NCBI RefSeq assembly: GCF_028369055.1
Contig: NZ_JAQNCZ010000001.1
Coordinates: forward strand, 248,001-312,000
DNA from: Cognatishimia sp. SS12
Lineage (GTDB): Bacteria; Pseudomonadota; Alphaproteobacteria; Rhodobacterales; Rhodobacteraceae
Reading direction: 5' to 3'
DNA length: 64,000 nt
Positions 18,797 to 28,584 of this stretch are shown piece by piece. The translations under genes and the position numbers were made by a program. Each line of letters opens with the position of its first letter. The first letter of the stretch is position 1. Below the pieces are notes generated by a model. That model was not told the origin of the DNA. It was given only the letters and a program-made list of their open reading frames with translations, and ran no database searches.

Positions 18797-18961
18797 ATGG
18801 GGTTTCGCGTAGAGCATGAACTTCACAAGCGTCGCTTTGGCCGCAATGTCGGTGTGGCGCTGGTACTCGTGGCCTTCGTTGTGCTGCTGCTCGGTCTGAC
18901 CGTTGTCAAAGTCACGCGCGGCGATTTCGCCCCGCAAGCGGTGGGGCAATCAGCGTCATGA
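18797..18961 (+). CDS. Small single-helix membrane protein between ctaB and ctaG
   Basis: 54 residues. A charged N-terminus ([15 protein letters not shown]) is followed by one strongly hydrophobic helix (about residues 18-38) and a short tail outside. The ATG is 1 nt after the ctaB stop and its stop (ATGA) overlaps the ctaG start, so it is translated within the operon. Its size and place match the small CoxF-like ORF known in alphaproteobacterial cta operons. A role in oxidase assembly or CtaG function is an inference. Confidence 0.8.
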   Translation: MGFRVEHELHKRRFGRNVGVALVLVAFVVLLLGLTVVKVTRGDFAPQAVGQSAS

Positions 18962-19560
18962 GCATGGACAAGAATACCAAAACCGTTCTGAAACTGGGTG
19001 GCGTGGTTGTTCTGATGGGCTCGCTGGCCTATGCCTCGGTGCCATTTTACGATTGGTTCTGCCGTGTCACCGGCTTTGGCGGCATCACGCAAGAGGCGGA
19101 CGCCGGCGCGGATGAGGTGCTGGATCAATATATCACCGTCAAGTTTGACGCCTCAAAGGCGCGCGACATGATGTGGGACTTTAAGCCCGTGCAACATGAA
19201 ATGCGCCTGAAGATTGGTGAAACCGGGTTGGCCTTCTATGAGGCGCACAACCCAACAAGCCGTCCGATTGCCGGGCAGGCGAGCTATAATGTGGCCCCCT
19301 ATGAAGCGGGCGGCTTCTTTTCCAAGATCGACTGCTTTTGCTTTACCGAACAGGTGCTGCAACCCGGCGAGACCGTTCAGATGCCTGTGACCTTCTTTGT
19401 CGATCCTGAACTCGTCGAAGATCGCGACGCGAAATATGTAAAAGAGATCACCCTGAGCTATACGTTCTATGAAATTGATCTCCCCGAAGACACCGCGGCC
19501 TTGACCGATACTGTCAAAGCCGTAGAAACGAACGAAAACCCATCCTCCAACGAGGGATAA
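18958..19560 (+). CDS. ctaG: Cytochrome c oxidase assembly protein CtaG/Cox11
   Basis: 200 residues. One N-terminal membrane helix (about residues 10-30) and a periplasmic Cox11 domain with the copper-binding motif [10 protein letters not shown]. It delivers copper to the CuB centre of subunit I. Overlaps the small upstream gene by 4 nt; ctaE starts 6 nt after its stop. Standard length and order for the group. Confidence 0.96.
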   Translation: MSMDKNTKTVLKLGGVVVLMGSLAYASVPFYDWFCRVTGFGGITQEADAGADEVLDQYITVKFDASKARDMMWDFKPVQHEMRLKIGETGLAFYEAHNPTSRPIAGQASYNVAPYEAGGFFSKIDCFCFTEQVLQPGETVQMPVTFFVDPELVEDRDAKYVKEITLSYTFYEIDLPEDTAALTDTVKAVETNENPSSNEG

Positions 19561-19566
19561 GACTCT

Positions 19567-20367
19567 ATGGCGCACGCTAAAAATCACGATTATCACATTC
19601 TGACCCCATCCTGGTGGCCGTTCCTGGGCGCGGTTGCGGGCTTCTTCATGCTCTTTGGTGCGGTTCTGATGTTCCATGATGCCGGACCTTGGATGTTCCT
19701 GATCGGCCTCGTCGGCGTGCTGTACGTCATGTTCGGCTGGTGGGCTGATGTTGTCGCCGAAAGCAATGTCGGCGATCACACCCCGGTTGTGCAACTCGGC
19801 CTGCGCTATGGCTTTATCCTGTTCATCATGTCCGAAGTCATGTTCTTCGCGGCCTGGTTCTGGAGCTTCTTCAAACACGCGATTTTCCCGATGGGTCCAG
19901 ACAGCCCCATGGTGGACGGCGTTTTCCCGCCCGTGGGTATCGAAACCTTTGATCCTTGGCACCTGCCGCTGATCAACACGCTGATCCTGCTCTGCTCTGG
20001 CTGCGCGGCGACCTGGGCGCACCACGCGCTGGCACATGAAAACAACCGCGAAGACACCAAATGGGGCCTGATTATTGCCATCGCTCTGGGTGTGATCTTC
20101 ACCGTGTTCCAGGCCTATGAATACAGCCACGCGGCCTTTGGCTTCTCTGGCAACATCTATGCGGCCAACTTCTTCATGGCGACCGGCTTTCACGGTGCGC
20201 ATGTGATCATCGGCACCATCTTCCTGTTTGTTTGCCTGCTGCGCCTGATGCGCGGTCACTTTACCCAGGAAAAACACGTCGGTTTCGAAGCGGCGGCCTG
20301 GTACTGGCACTTTGTGGATGTGGTCTGGCTGTTCCTCTTTGCAGCGGTCTACATCTGGGGCCAATAA
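19567..20367 (+). CDS. ctaE: Cytochrome c oxidase subunit III
   Basis: 266 residues with seven predicted membrane helices. Recognisable blocks are [16 protein letters not shown] at the start, [14 protein letters not shown] in the middle, and the C-terminal [20 protein letters not shown]. Structural subunit of the aa3 oxidase next to the proton-entry side. Follows ctaG by 6 nt. An 88-nt gap with a weak stem separates it from the SURF1 gene. Confidence 0.97.
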   Translation: MAHAKNHDYHILTPSWWPFLGAVAGFFMLFGAVLMFHDAGPWMFLIGLVGVLYVMFGWWADVVAESNVGDHTPVVQLGLRYGFILFIMSEVMFFAAWFWSFFKHAIFPMGPDSPMVDGVFPPVGIETFDPWHLPLINTLILLCSGCAATWAHHALAHENNREDTKWGLIIAIALGVIFTVFQAYEYSHAAFGFSGNIYAANFFMATGFHGAHVIIGTIFLFVCLLRLMRGHFTQEKHVGFEAAAWYWHFVDVVWLFLFAAVYIWGQ

Positions 20368-20455
20368 GCCGAAGGGGTTTGTCCTTTCGCAGGAATGAGA
20401 TTATAGCAAGTCGCGGCGTGACATCGCCGCGGCTTTTGACGTTAAAGGGCACTTT

Positions 20456-21133
20456 GTGCAGCGACTGATCCTTCCATTGTTCTTTGGCATTCTGGGCACG
20501 GCGATCCTGCTGTGGCTGGGCAGCTGGCAGGTCCAGCGTCTTGCCTGGAAAGAAGGTGTGCTGGCCGACATCAATGCCCGCATGACAGATGCCCCCGTGG
20601 CTGTGCCCGCATCGCCTGATGTCGCGCGCGACCAATATCTGCCGGTGGTGGCCAGCGGGTTGATCACCACTGACGAAATCCACGTTTTGGCCTCCAGCAA
20701 GCAAACTGGCGCGATCTATCGCGTCATTGCCGCCTTTGAAACCGCAGATGGCCGTCGTCTGCTGCTTGATCGTGGCTGGATCAAACCCGAGGCAAAAGAC
20801 ACGCCGCGCCCCGAAGTGGCGACCACCGTCACCGGAAACCTGCATTGGCCCGATGAGCGCGACGGCTTTACCCCAGATGCAGACACCGCAGCCAATATCT
20901 GGTTTGCGCGCGAAGTGCCCGAGATGGCCGCCAAGCTGGGCACAGAACCCGTGCTGATTGTGGCGCGCGCGACTGATGAAACACGCCCCGATGTGACCCC
21001 AATGCCGGTGACGTCTGCGGGCATTCCAAATGATCACCTGCAATATGCAGTCACCTGGTTCGGCTTGGCGCTGGTCTGGGTTGCCATGACACTGTATTAC
21101 CTGCGCCGGATGCGCATACGAGAAAAGGTCTGA
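20456..21133 (+). CDS. SURF1-family oxidase assembly factor
   Basis: 225 residues. The start is a GTG with AAAGGG upstream. Two membrane helices, at residues about 4-22 (LPLFFGILGTAILLWLGSWQ) and about 198-216, flank a periplasmic domain; LLDRGWI and the C-terminal NDHLQYAVTWFGLA match SURF1/Shy1 proteins. In Paracoccus and Rhodobacter these help place heme A in subunit I. Last oxidase gene of the group; thrC begins 5 nt later. Confidence 0.93.
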   Translation: MQRLILPLFFGILGTAILLWLGSWQVQRLAWKEGVLADINARMTDAPVAVPASPDVARDQYLPVVASGLITTDEIHVLASSKQTGAIYRVIAAFETADGRRLLLDRGWIKPEAKDTPRPEVATTVTGNLHWPDERDGFTPDADTAANIWFAREVPEMAAKLGTEPVLIVARATDETRPDVTPMPVTSAGIPNDHLQYAVTWFGLALVWVAMTLYYLRRMRIREKV

Positions 21134-21138
21134 GAGCT

Positions 21139-22527
21139 GTGAAATATATCTCTACCCGCGGCAACGCGCCGGAACTGAGCTTTGCCGAAGCCATGCTGAC
21201 CGGGCTTGCCCGTGACGGCGGGCTGTATCTGCCCAAGAAAATCCCAACCCTGTCGCATGACGAAATCGCCGCGCTGGCGGGGCTGCCTTATGAGGACATT
21301 GCCTTTCGGGTGATGAAGCCCTTTGTGGGCGAAAGCTTCACGGATGAAGAATTCAAAGGCATCATCGCGCGCGCCTATGCGGGCTTCCGCCATGCCGCGC
21401 GTGCGCCTTTGGTGCAGCTTGCGCCCAATCACTACTTGCTTGAGCTGTTCCACGGCCCGACGCTGGCGTTCAAAGATTTCGCCATGCAGCTGATCGGCCA
21501 GCTCTTTCAGTTTGAACTTGAGCGCCGCAAAGAGCGCGTCACAATTGTGGGCGCGACCTCAGGCGATACTGGATCGGCGGCCATCGAAGCTTTCCGTGGT
21601 CTTGATAACGTCGATGTCTTTATTCTCTACCCAGAAGGGCGCACCTCGGACATTCAGCGCAAGCAGATGACCACACCCGATGACAGCAATGTGCATGCGC
21701 TGGCGCTGGACGGGGATTTTGACGACTGCCAGGCGCGCCTGAAGGATATGTTCAACGATTTCGAGTTCCGCGACGGTGTGAAACTTGCCGGGGTCAATTC
21801 GATCAACTGGGCGCGTGTTCTGGCCCAGGTGGTGTATTACTTCAGCGCGGCCACCGCGCTGGGTGCACCGGCGCGCAAGGTCAGCTTTACGGTGCCAACC
21901 GGCAACTTTGGCGATATCTTTGCGGGGTTCATTGCCAAACAGATGGGCCTGCCCATCGACAAGCTGGTGATTGCCACCAATCAGAATGACATTCTACACC
22001 GCACGCTGACCACCGGCAGCTACACCAAAGAGGGTGTCAAACCGTCGATCAGCCCGTCGATGGATATTCAGGTGTCTTCAAACTTTGAACGCGCGCTGTT
22101 TTACGCCTATGAGCGCGATGGCGAGGCGGTTGCCAAGCTGATGGAAGATTTGCAAGACGGGTCGTTCAAGATCAGCCAGGGCGCGCTTGAGATGCTGCGC
22201 GACACTTTTGCCTCGGGCCGCGCCTCCGAGGAAGAAACCAGCGCGACGATCACCGCAGAATTTACATCGTCTGGCGAAACGCTATGCCCGCATACAGCGG
22301 TGGGCGTGAAGGTCGCCAATGAACACCTGTCAGACGTGCCGATGATCACACTGGCCACCGCCCATCCGGCGAAATTCCCCGACGCGGTGGTCGCGGCCAC
22401 CGGGGCCTACCCGGATCTGCCGCCTCATATGGCCGACGCCATGCAACGCGAGGAACGCATCTGCAAGGTGCCCAACCAGCTGGCACTGCTGCAAACCCTC
22501 ATCAAAGATCGGATCGCATCCCGTTGA
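21139..22527 (+). CDS. thrC: Threonine synthase
   Basis: 462 residues, start GTG. PLP enzyme that converts O-phosphohomoserine to threonine. The PLP lysine is K112 in LAFKDFAMQ; VGATSGDTGSAAIEAF and NSINWARVLAQVVYYF are further family blocks. It belongs to the long (fungal/proteobacterial) threonine synthase class. The stop overlaps the TTG start of the M16 peptidase gene. Confidence 0.96.
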   Translation: MKYISTRGNAPELSFAEAMLTGLARDGGLYLPKKIPTLSHDEIAALAGLPYEDIAFRVMKPFVGESFTDEEFKGIIARAYAGFRHAARAPLVQLAPNHYLLELFHGPTLAFKDFAMQLIGQLFQFELERRKERVTIVGATSGDTGSAAIEAFRGLDNVDVFILYPEGRTSDIQRKQMTTPDDSNVHALALDGDFDDCQARLKDMFNDFEFRDGVKLAGVNSINWARVLAQVVYYFSAATALGAPARKVSFTVPTGNFGDIFAGFIAKQMGLPIDKLVIATNQNDILHRTLTTGSYTKEGVKPSISPSMDIQVSSNFERALFYAYERDGEAVAKLMEDLQDGSFKISQGALEMLRDTFASGRASEEETSATITAEFTSSGETLCPHTAVGVKVANEHLSDVPMITLATAHPAKFPDAVVAATGAYPDLPPHMADAMQREERICKVPNQLALLQTLIKDRIASR

Positions 22528-23786
22528 CCGTTAAACAACATACCCTGCCAAACGGCTTTCGCATTGTGACCGAGCATATGCCCGGTCTGCAATCCGCCTC
22601 TGTTGGCGTTTGGGTCACAGCCGGTGGCCGCCACGAAACACCGCAGGAAAATGGCATCGCGCATTTTCTTGAGCATATGGCCTTTAAGGGCACCAAGCGG
22701 CGCAATGCGTTGCAGATCGCCGAGGCGATCGAGGACGTGGGCGGCTATATCAACGCCTATACCAGCCGCGAGGTCACGGCCTATTACGCGCGGGTGCTCA
22801 AGGGTGATGTGCCACTGGCGCTGGATGTGATTTCCGACATTCTGCGCAACCCGGTGTTTGACCTCAAAGAGATCGAGATTGAGCGCGGCGTGATCCTGCA
22901 AGAGATTGGCCAGGCGCTGGATACGCCCGATGACGTGATCTTTGACTGGCTGCAGGAACGCGCCTATCCGGATCAGCCGATGGGCCGGACGATTTTGGGC
23001 CCGGAAGAACGGGTGCAGAATTTCTCTCGCGCGGATCTGCAGGCCTTCACCGAGCGCCATTATGCGCCCGAACGCATGGTGCTGGCGGCAGCAGGCGGCG
23101 TGGATCACGACGCGATTGTCAAACTCGCTGAAGCCATGTTTGGCGATATGGCACCGGGTGCCCCGGCGACGATCCTGCCCGCGCGCTTTGCGGGCGGTGA
23201 GTGCCGCGAGGAAAAGACGCTGGAGCAGGCGCATTTTGCTTTGGGCTTTGAAAGCCCGGATTATTGCAGCCCGGAAATTTACACCGCGCAGATCTATTCG
23301 GTTGCGCTGGGGGGCGGCATGTCATCGCGGCTCTTTCAGGAAGTGCGCGAAAAGCGCGGTCTTTGCTACACGATTTATGCGTCTGCCGGGGCCTATTCTG
23401 ACAGCGGTATGACCACCATCTATGCAGGCACATCCGGTGAGCAAATCGCTGAGCTGGCCGAGATCACCATTGATGAAATGAAGCGCGCCGCGAGCGATAT
23501 GAACGCCAAAGAAATCGAGCGCGCCCGCGTGCAGATGAAGGCGGGCATGCTGATGGGGCTGGAAAGCCCCTCGAGCCGCGCTGAGCGTTTGGCGCGCATG
23601 GTGTCGATCTGGGATCGCGTGCCCAGCCTCGAAGAAACCGTGGAAAAGATTGACGCGGTGACGGATGCTGATGTGCGCCGCTTTGCAGAGCATATGGCCA
23701 GCGCCGCGCCCGCCGCTATGGCGCTCTATGGTCCTGTGGCGACCGCGCCAGCGCTGCAAAAACTTGAGGAGCGCCGCGCTGCCTGA
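22524..23786 (+). CDS. M16-family zinc peptidase (processing-peptidase-like)
   Basis: 420 residues, start TTG overlapping the thrC stop (TTGA), with the N-terminus TVKQHTLPNGFRIVTE matching where M16 proteins begin. The inverted zinc motif HFLEH is at residues 47-51. The C-terminal half has the second LuxS/MPP-like domain (GGGMSSRLFQEVREKRGLCY). It is similar to the beta subunit of mitochondrial processing peptidase. Substrates in bacteria are unknown. thrC-M16-GNAT is a tightly packed group. Confidence 0.93.
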   Translation: MTVKQHTLPNGFRIVTEHMPGLQSASVGVWVTAGGRHETPQENGIAHFLEHMAFKGTKRRNALQIAEAIEDVGGYINAYTSREVTAYYARVLKGDVPLALDVISDILRNPVFDLKEIEIERGVILQEIGQALDTPDDVIFDWLQERAYPDQPMGRTILGPEERVQNFSRADLQAFTERHYAPERMVLAAAGGVDHDAIVKLAEAMFGDMAPGAPATILPARFAGGECREEKTLEQAHFALGFESPDYCSPEIYTAQIYSVALGGGMSSRLFQEVREKRGLCYTIYASAGAYSDSGMTTIYAGTSGEQIAELAEITIDEMKRAASDMNAKEIERARVQMKAGMLMGLESPSSRAERLARMVSIWDRVPSLEETVEKIDAVTDADVRRFAEHMASAAPAAMALYGPVATAPALQKLEERRAA

Positions 23787-24370
23787 TGCTGCTGACCCGC
23801 AAGAGAATCCGTATTGAAACCGAACGCCTGACCCTGCGCCCGCCGGTGCACGCGGATTTTCGCAGTTGGGCGTGGTTGCGCGAGCAATCTGCAGATTTTC
23901 TGACCCCGTGGGAGCCGTCTTGGGCGCACGACCATCTGAGCCGCAAGAACTTTACCAACCGCGTCTACTGGGCGCAGCGCAGCATCTCGGCAGGCAACGC
24001 GGTGCCGCTGTTTCTGGTTGAACGCGACTCAGAGCGCCTATTGGGGGCGATCACGCTGGACAATATTCGCCGGGGCCCTGCGCAGGCGGGCACTCTCGGG
24101 TATTGGGTTGGGCAGCAATACGCGCGGCAGGGGTACATGCGCGAAGCGATTGAGGCGCTTGTGCATCACGCTTTCCACCGGCTGCAGCTGAGCCGTATCG
24201 AAGCCGCCTGCCTGCCGGAGAATACCGCGAGCCGCGGCGTTCTCGAAAAATCAGGCTTCAAATACGAGGGTGTCGCGCAGAGCTATCTGCAGATCAATGG
24301 CCGTTGGCGGACCCATGTGCTTTACGCCGCGCTGCGCAATGACCGGCGCGGTCGCACGGACGCAGGCTAG
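23786..24370 (+). CDS. GNAT N-acetyltransferase, RimJ/RimL-like
   Basis: 194 residues. Typical RimJ-like segments are IETERLTLRPPVHADF at the start, GAITLDNIRRGPAQAGTLGYWVGQQYARQGYMREA (the acetyl-CoA binding turn) and ENTASRGVLEKSGF at the end. Probably acetylates protein N-termini or small amines. The ATG overlaps the M16 peptidase stop by 1 nt. The real substrate cannot be inferred. Confidence 0.88.
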   Translation: MLLTRKRIRIETERLTLRPPVHADFRSWAWLREQSADFLTPWEPSWAHDHLSRKNFTNRVYWAQRSISAGNAVPLFLVERDSERLLGAITLDNIRRGPAQAGTLGYWVGQQYARQGYMREAIEALVHHAFHRLQLSRIEAACLPENTASRGVLEKSGFKYEGVAQSYLQINGRWRTHVLYAALRNDRRGRTDAG

Positions 24371-24373
24371 ACG

Positions 24374-24901
24374 ATGGCGCGCTGGATCATATTGCTGCGC
24401 GGGGTCAACGTGGGCGGACACGGCAAACTGCCGATGGCGGCGCTGCGTCAGCATTTGGCTAACGCCGGATATTCCGGCGTAAAAACATATATTCAGTCCG
24501 GCAATATCGTTCTGGACAGCACGCAGGAGCGTGATGCGCTCTGCAGGCAGATCGCGGACCTGATTGAGCGTCATTTTGGCTTTTGCCCACCGGCCCTGGC
24601 CCTGCGCCCGGATGAGCTGCGCACCGCGCTGGCCGAAGCACCCTTTGAGGTGGCGGACAAAAAGCAGCTGCATCTCTATTTTCTCGGGGGCACGATCGCA
24701 CTGGACGCCGAGGGCCTGCGCGCGGACTGTACATCAGGCGAGGTCTTTGAACGGCGCGGCCACGTGCTTTATCTGGCGACGCCGAATGGCATGGGGCGCT
24801 CGCGTGCAGCGGCGAAATTGGAAACCCATCTTAAGGTAGATGTGATCACCGCGCGTAATCTGAACAGCTGTGAAAAGCTGCTGGCGCTCGCCGGCGATTG
24901 A
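24374..24901 (+). CDS. DUF1697 family protein
   Basis: 175 residues. Opening WIILLRGVNVGGHGKLPMAALR and then GVKTYIQSGNIVLDS are hallmark DUF1697 blocks; the C-terminal NLNSCEKLLALA also fits. Function is unknown; the fold is thought to be ferredoxin-like. It starts 3 nt after the GNAT stop, so it is probably in the thrC-M16-GNAT transcript. Confidence 0.85.
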   Translation: MARWIILLRGVNVGGHGKLPMAALRQHLANAGYSGVKTYIQSGNIVLDSTQERDALCRQIADLIERHFGFCPPALALRPDELRTALAEAPFEVADKKQLHLYFLGGTIALDAEGLRADCTSGEVFERRGHVLYLATPNGMGRSRAAAKLETHLKVDVITARNLNSCEKLLALAGD

Positions 24902-24955
24902 GCGGGCAGAAAATCGCGTGACCTTGTGCTATCCTGCGACGCAGGAGGAGCCGCC

Positions 24956-25792
24956 ATGCCGGATGTCATACGCTTATTTATGTTCGCTGTCGCGATCGCC
25001 TTTGCAGGTCCTGCAAGTGCGCAGGAGGGCGCTGCCCGCCGCGCCAGTCACTGCATCGCCCTTGCCAATGCCGCGCCGGGGCTGACCTATCTGCATCAGG
25101 CCAGCTTTCACACCCCGGTGGCCGAGGACAGCGTGCGCATCCGCTACATCGACCATTCGGCCTTTTTGATTCAGACCGAGGGTGGGTTGTCGGCTGTGAC
25201 GGATTTCACCGGATTTACGGGCAGTGCGCCGTTTTTGCCCGATGTCGTCACCATGAACCATGCCCATTCCAGCCACTGGACGCCGGTGCCCGACCCGGCG
25301 ATCCCGCATGTGCTGCAGGGCTGGGGCAGCAATGGCGTGCCAGCCAGCCACCACTTGGATTTGGGCGAAATGCTGGTGCGCAATGTGCCTACCGACATCC
25401 GGTCGGGCATAGGGGTGGAGGAAAACGGCAATTCAATTTTCATTTTTGAAGTCGCCGGTCTGTGCATTGGTCATCTGGGGCATCTGCATCATGAACCGGA
25501 CGCAGCGCAATATGCGGCATTGGGGCGGCTGGATGTGGTGATGGCGGCTGTCGATGGCGGGCGCACGGTGGATCTGCCGACGATGATGCGGATCCTCAAC
25601 CGGCTCAAAGCCTCGATCGTGATCCCGATGCATTGGTTTGAGGAATTCACCTTGAACGCCTTTCTCACCGGCATGTCCGAGGCCTATGTGATCGACCGGG
25701 ACGTGGGCCATGAGCTTACCGTGTCGCTCCGCAGCCTGCCAGATCAGCGCAAGATTGTGGTTTTGCGGCCAAAATTCCTCTCGCCCCCCTAG
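24956..25792 (+). CDS. Exported metallo-beta-lactamase-fold hydrolase
   Basis: 278 residues from the ATG at 24956, chosen for CAGGAGGAG just upstream. A signal peptide ends near residue 22 (GPASAQEG). The remainder is an MBL fold of the UlaG-like kind (RIRYIDHSAFLIQTEGG; CIGHLGHLHHEP; IVIPMHWFEEF). The usual HxHxDH motif reads H102-A-H104-S-S-H107, so the Asp that contacts the second metal is Ser. It may bind a single metal or be a variant subfamily. Confidence 0.82.
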   Translation: MPDVIRLFMFAVAIAFAGPASAQEGAARRASHCIALANAAPGLTYLHQASFHTPVAEDSVRIRYIDHSAFLIQTEGGLSAVTDFTGFTGSAPFLPDVVTMNHAHSSHWTPVPDPAIPHVLQGWGSNGVPASHHLDLGEMLVRNVPTDIRSGIGVEENGNSIFIFEVAGLCIGHLGHLHHEPDAAQYAALGRLDVVMAAVDGGRTVDLPTMMRILNRLKASIVIPMHWFEEFTLNAFLTGMSEAYVIDRDVGHELTVSLRSLPDQRKIVVLRPKFLSPP

Positions 25793-25823
25793 CGGTTTGC
25801 GCCCGGCATGATAGGCATGGGCC

Positions 25824-27245
25824 ATGAGCCTGCGTTCCGTTGACACCGATTTCATAACCGCACTGTCCGCGCACCTGCCGCAAGATACCCTGCGGCCGGT
25901 TGAGCCGCGGTATCTGGAAGAGCCGCGCGCGCGCATAGAGGGCATCGGCGGCATTCTGGCCCTGCCCAAGACCACTCAGGAGGTTGCCACCATTCTGAAG
26001 GCGTGCCACGCGGCGCATGTGCCGGTGGTGCCCTATGGCGGCGGCACCGGGCTGGTGGGCGGGCAGGTGATGCCGCGTGGTGGCGCAGAGCCGCTTATCC
26101 TGTCGCTGGAGCGGATGGCGCGCATACGCAAAGTCGATGCCGCCTCGGCGGTGATGGTCGCTGAGGCCGGGGCGATCCTGGCAGATGTGCAGGCCGCCGC
26201 AGAGGCGGCAGAGCGGCTGTTTCCCCTGTCGCTGGCGGCGCAGGGCAGCGCGCGTATTGGCGGCAATCTGGCGACCAACGCCGGCGGTCTTAACGTGCTG
26301 CGCTATGGCAATGCGCGCGATTTGTGTCTGGGGCTTGAGGCGGTGCTGCCCGATGGCACCCTCTGGAACGGCCTGTCAGAGCTGCGCAAAGACAACACGG
26401 GCTATGACCTAAAAAACCTGCTGATCGGGGCCGAGGGCACATTGGGGGTCATCACGGCGGCCAGCCTCAAACTGTTTCCGCGCCCCGCCGCGTATGAAAC
26501 GGCGTTTCTGGTGGTGCCGGACCCCGAGGCGGCGGTTGCGCTCTTGTCTCTGGCGCGCGGCCAGTTCGGTGAACAGATCAGCGCCTTTGAACTCATGCAG
26601 CAGCAAAGCTGGAATTTTTTGGCCCATGCTTTCCCCGAGATGCGCCAGCCGTTTGCCGAAGCGCCTGCGTGGTGCGTGCTGATTGAATTGGGTCTGTCAC
26701 AGCAGGGTGCGCCGGGGGAGGCGATTGAGGCGCTGTTTGTCAATGCGCTGGAAGCGGGGCTTGTTCAGGACGGCGCGGTCGCCACGTCAGAGCAGCAGCG
26801 GCAGCAGTTCTGGGGCCTGCGGGAAAGCGTGCCGCTGGCCAATCGCAAGATCGGCGCGATCAGCAGCCATGATATCTCCGTACCGATTGCGCGCATCGGG
26901 GCGTTCGTCGCTGAGGCGCGGGCCGCTCTGGCCAAAGTGTCTGATCTGCGGATCAATTGTTTTGGACATCTTGGCGACGGCAATCTGCATTTTAATCTAT
27001 TTCCCGCCGAGGGGAAAAAGCGCAGCGATTATAAGGATATGCAGGACGACCTTAAGCGGATCGTGCACGATCTTGTCGCCGCGCATAACGGGGCTTTTTC
27101 GGCTGAACACGGGGTTGGACGCCTGAAAACGTCAGACCTATTGCGCTATGGCGATCCGGGAAAACTGGCGATGATGCGGGCGGTGAAAGCCGCGCTGGAC
27201 CCGCATGGCATCATGAACCCCGGCGTGATTTTTGCCGAAGGTTAA
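25824..27245 (+). CDS. FAD-linked oxidase (D-lactate / 2-hydroxyacid dehydrogenase type)
   Basis: 473 residues. N-terminal FAD-binding type 4 domain ([39 protein letters not shown]) and the FAD-oxidase C-terminal domain with the metal/substrate motif [12 protein letters not shown] and the final AEHGVGRLK. Oxidises a D-2-hydroxyacid such as D-lactate or D-2-hydroxyglutarate. The substrate is not readable from sequence. Its stop overlaps the convergent apt stop by 4 nt. Confidence 0.9.
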   Translation: MSLRSVDTDFITALSAHLPQDTLRPVEPRYLEEPRARIEGIGGILALPKTTQEVATILKACHAAHVPVVPYGGGTGLVGGQVMPRGGAEPLILSLERMARIRKVDAASAVMVAEAGAILADVQAAAEAAERLFPLSLAAQGSARIGGNLATNAGGLNVLRYGNARDLCLGLEAVLPDGTLWNGLSELRKDNTGYDLKNLLIGAEGTLGVITAASLKLFPRPAAYETAFLVVPDPEAAVALLSLARGQFGEQISAFELMQQQSWNFLAHAFPEMRQPFAEAPAWCVLIELGLSQQGAPGEAIEALFVNALEAGLVQDGAVATSEQQRQQFWGLRESVPLANRKIGAISSHDISVPIARIGAFVAEARAALAKVSDLRINCFGHLGDGNLHFNLFPAEGKKRSDYKDMQDDLKRIVHDLVAAHNGAFSAEHGVGRLKTSDLLRYGDPGKLAMMRAVKAALDPHGIMNPGVIFAEG

Positions 27246-27781
27246 AGCCCGTCAAACGCGCAGAGCGCCTGCACATCCATGCCAAGGCCTTCCAGCTTTT
27301 TGCGCCCGCCAAGGTCCGGCAGGTCAACGATAAACGCGCAACTGAGGATCTCGCCGCCCAGACGCTCCACCAGTTTTATCCCTGCTTCGGCGGTGCCGCC
27401 GGTGGCCAGAAGATCATCCACCAGCAGGATCTTTTCACCGGCCTGAATGGCGTCGTCGTGCACTTCGACAATGGCCTCGCCGTATTCCAGTTTGTAGTCC
27501 TGTGAAATGGTGGTGCCCGGCAGTTTGCCTTTCTTACGGATCGGCACAAAGCCGACGCTCAGCTGATGGGCGATGGCCCCGCCCAGGATGAACCCACGCG
27601 CCTCAAGCCCCACCACCTTGTCGATCCGCTCGCCCGCGTAGGGGTGCAACATTTGGTCGATCGCCATGCGAAAGCCGCGCGGATCGGCAAAGAGCGTGGT
27701 CACGTCACGAAACAAAATCCCCTCGTGCGGGAAATCAACGATGGTGCGGATGTAATCTTTGACGTCACTGCTTTTGCGCAT
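27242..27781 (-). CDS. apt: Adenine phosphoribosyltransferase
   Basis: 179 residues. PRPP-binding motif [17 protein letters not shown], plus [16 protein letters not shown] and [12 protein letters not shown]. Converts adenine and PRPP to AMP. Strong AGGAGG 5 nt before the ATG. mtnP, which releases adenine from methylthioadenosine, is encoded upstream on the same strand with a LysE gene between, so the group looks like methylthioadenosine/adenine salvage. Confidence 0.96.
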   Translation of the reverse strand: MRKSSDVKDYIRTIVDFPHEGILFRDVTTLFADPRGFRMAIDQMLHPYAGERIDKVVGLEARGFILGGAIAHQLSVGFVPIRKKGKLPGTTISQDYKLEYGEAIVEVHDDAIQAGEKILLVDDLLATGGTAEAGIKLVERLGGEILSCAFIVDLPDLGGRKKLEGLGMDVQALCAFDGL

Positions 27782-27862
27782 GGGGGCCTCCTGATTGCAG
27801 ATTTATGTCGCTGATCCTCGGTCCGTTTGCAAGGGCAAAGCCCTGTTTTTATGCGGTATTCC

Positions 27863-28492
27863 CTAGGCGGAACGGCGCAGCGTAGCGGTCATCGTGGCCA
27901 TGGTGATCAGCGCGACGCCGCCAAAGCGGGTCAGGTTTCTGATCACTTTTGGGCGCGCAATCTGGCGACGCAATTTGTCAGCCAAGAGCGCATAGATCAG
28001 CGCGTTGGCCGCCGCGAGGCTCACAAAAGACGCGATCATGATGGCAAATTGCGGCGCGATGGGCTGATCGGCGGTGATGAACTGCGGCACGAAGGCGATG
28101 AAAAATCCGATGCTTTTCGGGTTCAGCGCGGTCACGGTCGCCGCATGGCCAAAGACCGCGCGTGCTGAGGTGCCGTCCGCTGCATTTACCCGATCAAAAG
28201 TGGTGCGCTCGGCGCTGCGCAAAAGCTGCAGTCCGAGGTAGAGAAGATAGGCCACACCCACCCATTTGAGCACGGTAAAAGCAGTAGCTGAGGCCAGCAC
28301 CAGCGCGCCTAGACCCAAAAGCGAGGCCGTCATGGCGATCAGATCCCCCACGGCGACCCCGGCGGCGGTGGCCAAAGCAACCGAGCGCCCCTGTGACAGC
28401 GCATAAGACAACACCAGGAGCACGGTGGGCCCGGGGATCAAAAGCAACGCCAAAGAGGCGGCCATGAAAGTTATCCAAAGATCAAACGGCAC
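27863..28492 (-). CDS. LysE/RhtB-family exporter
   Basis: 209 residues from a GTG at 28492 with GGAG 6-7 nt upstream; a longer in-frame reading to 28861 would run into mtnP and is rejected. Six predicted helices; the signature LLLIPGPTVLLVLSYALSQGR near the N-terminus and ALNPKSIGFFIAFVPQF in the middle mark the family, which exports amino acids or homoserine lactone-like compounds. Placed between mtnP and apt. The cargo is unknown. Confidence 0.88.
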   Translation of the reverse strand: MPFDLWITFMAASLALLLIPGPTVLLVLSYALSQGRSVALATAAGVAVGDLIAMTASLLGLGALVLASATAFTVLKWVGVAYLLYLGLQLLRSAERTTFDRVNAADGTSARAVFGHAATVTALNPKSIGFFIAFVPQFITADQPIAPQFAIMIASFVSLAAANALIYALLADKLRRQIARPKVIRNLTRFGGVALITMATMTATLRRSA

Positions 28493-28584
28493 GGTCAGCT
28501 CCGAGTTACCACACAGCCAGTCAAGACAGCGGCCGGGCAGGGCGTCAAGCCCTTCGGTGCCCGGCCTGCTGCGCTGAATTGGTG

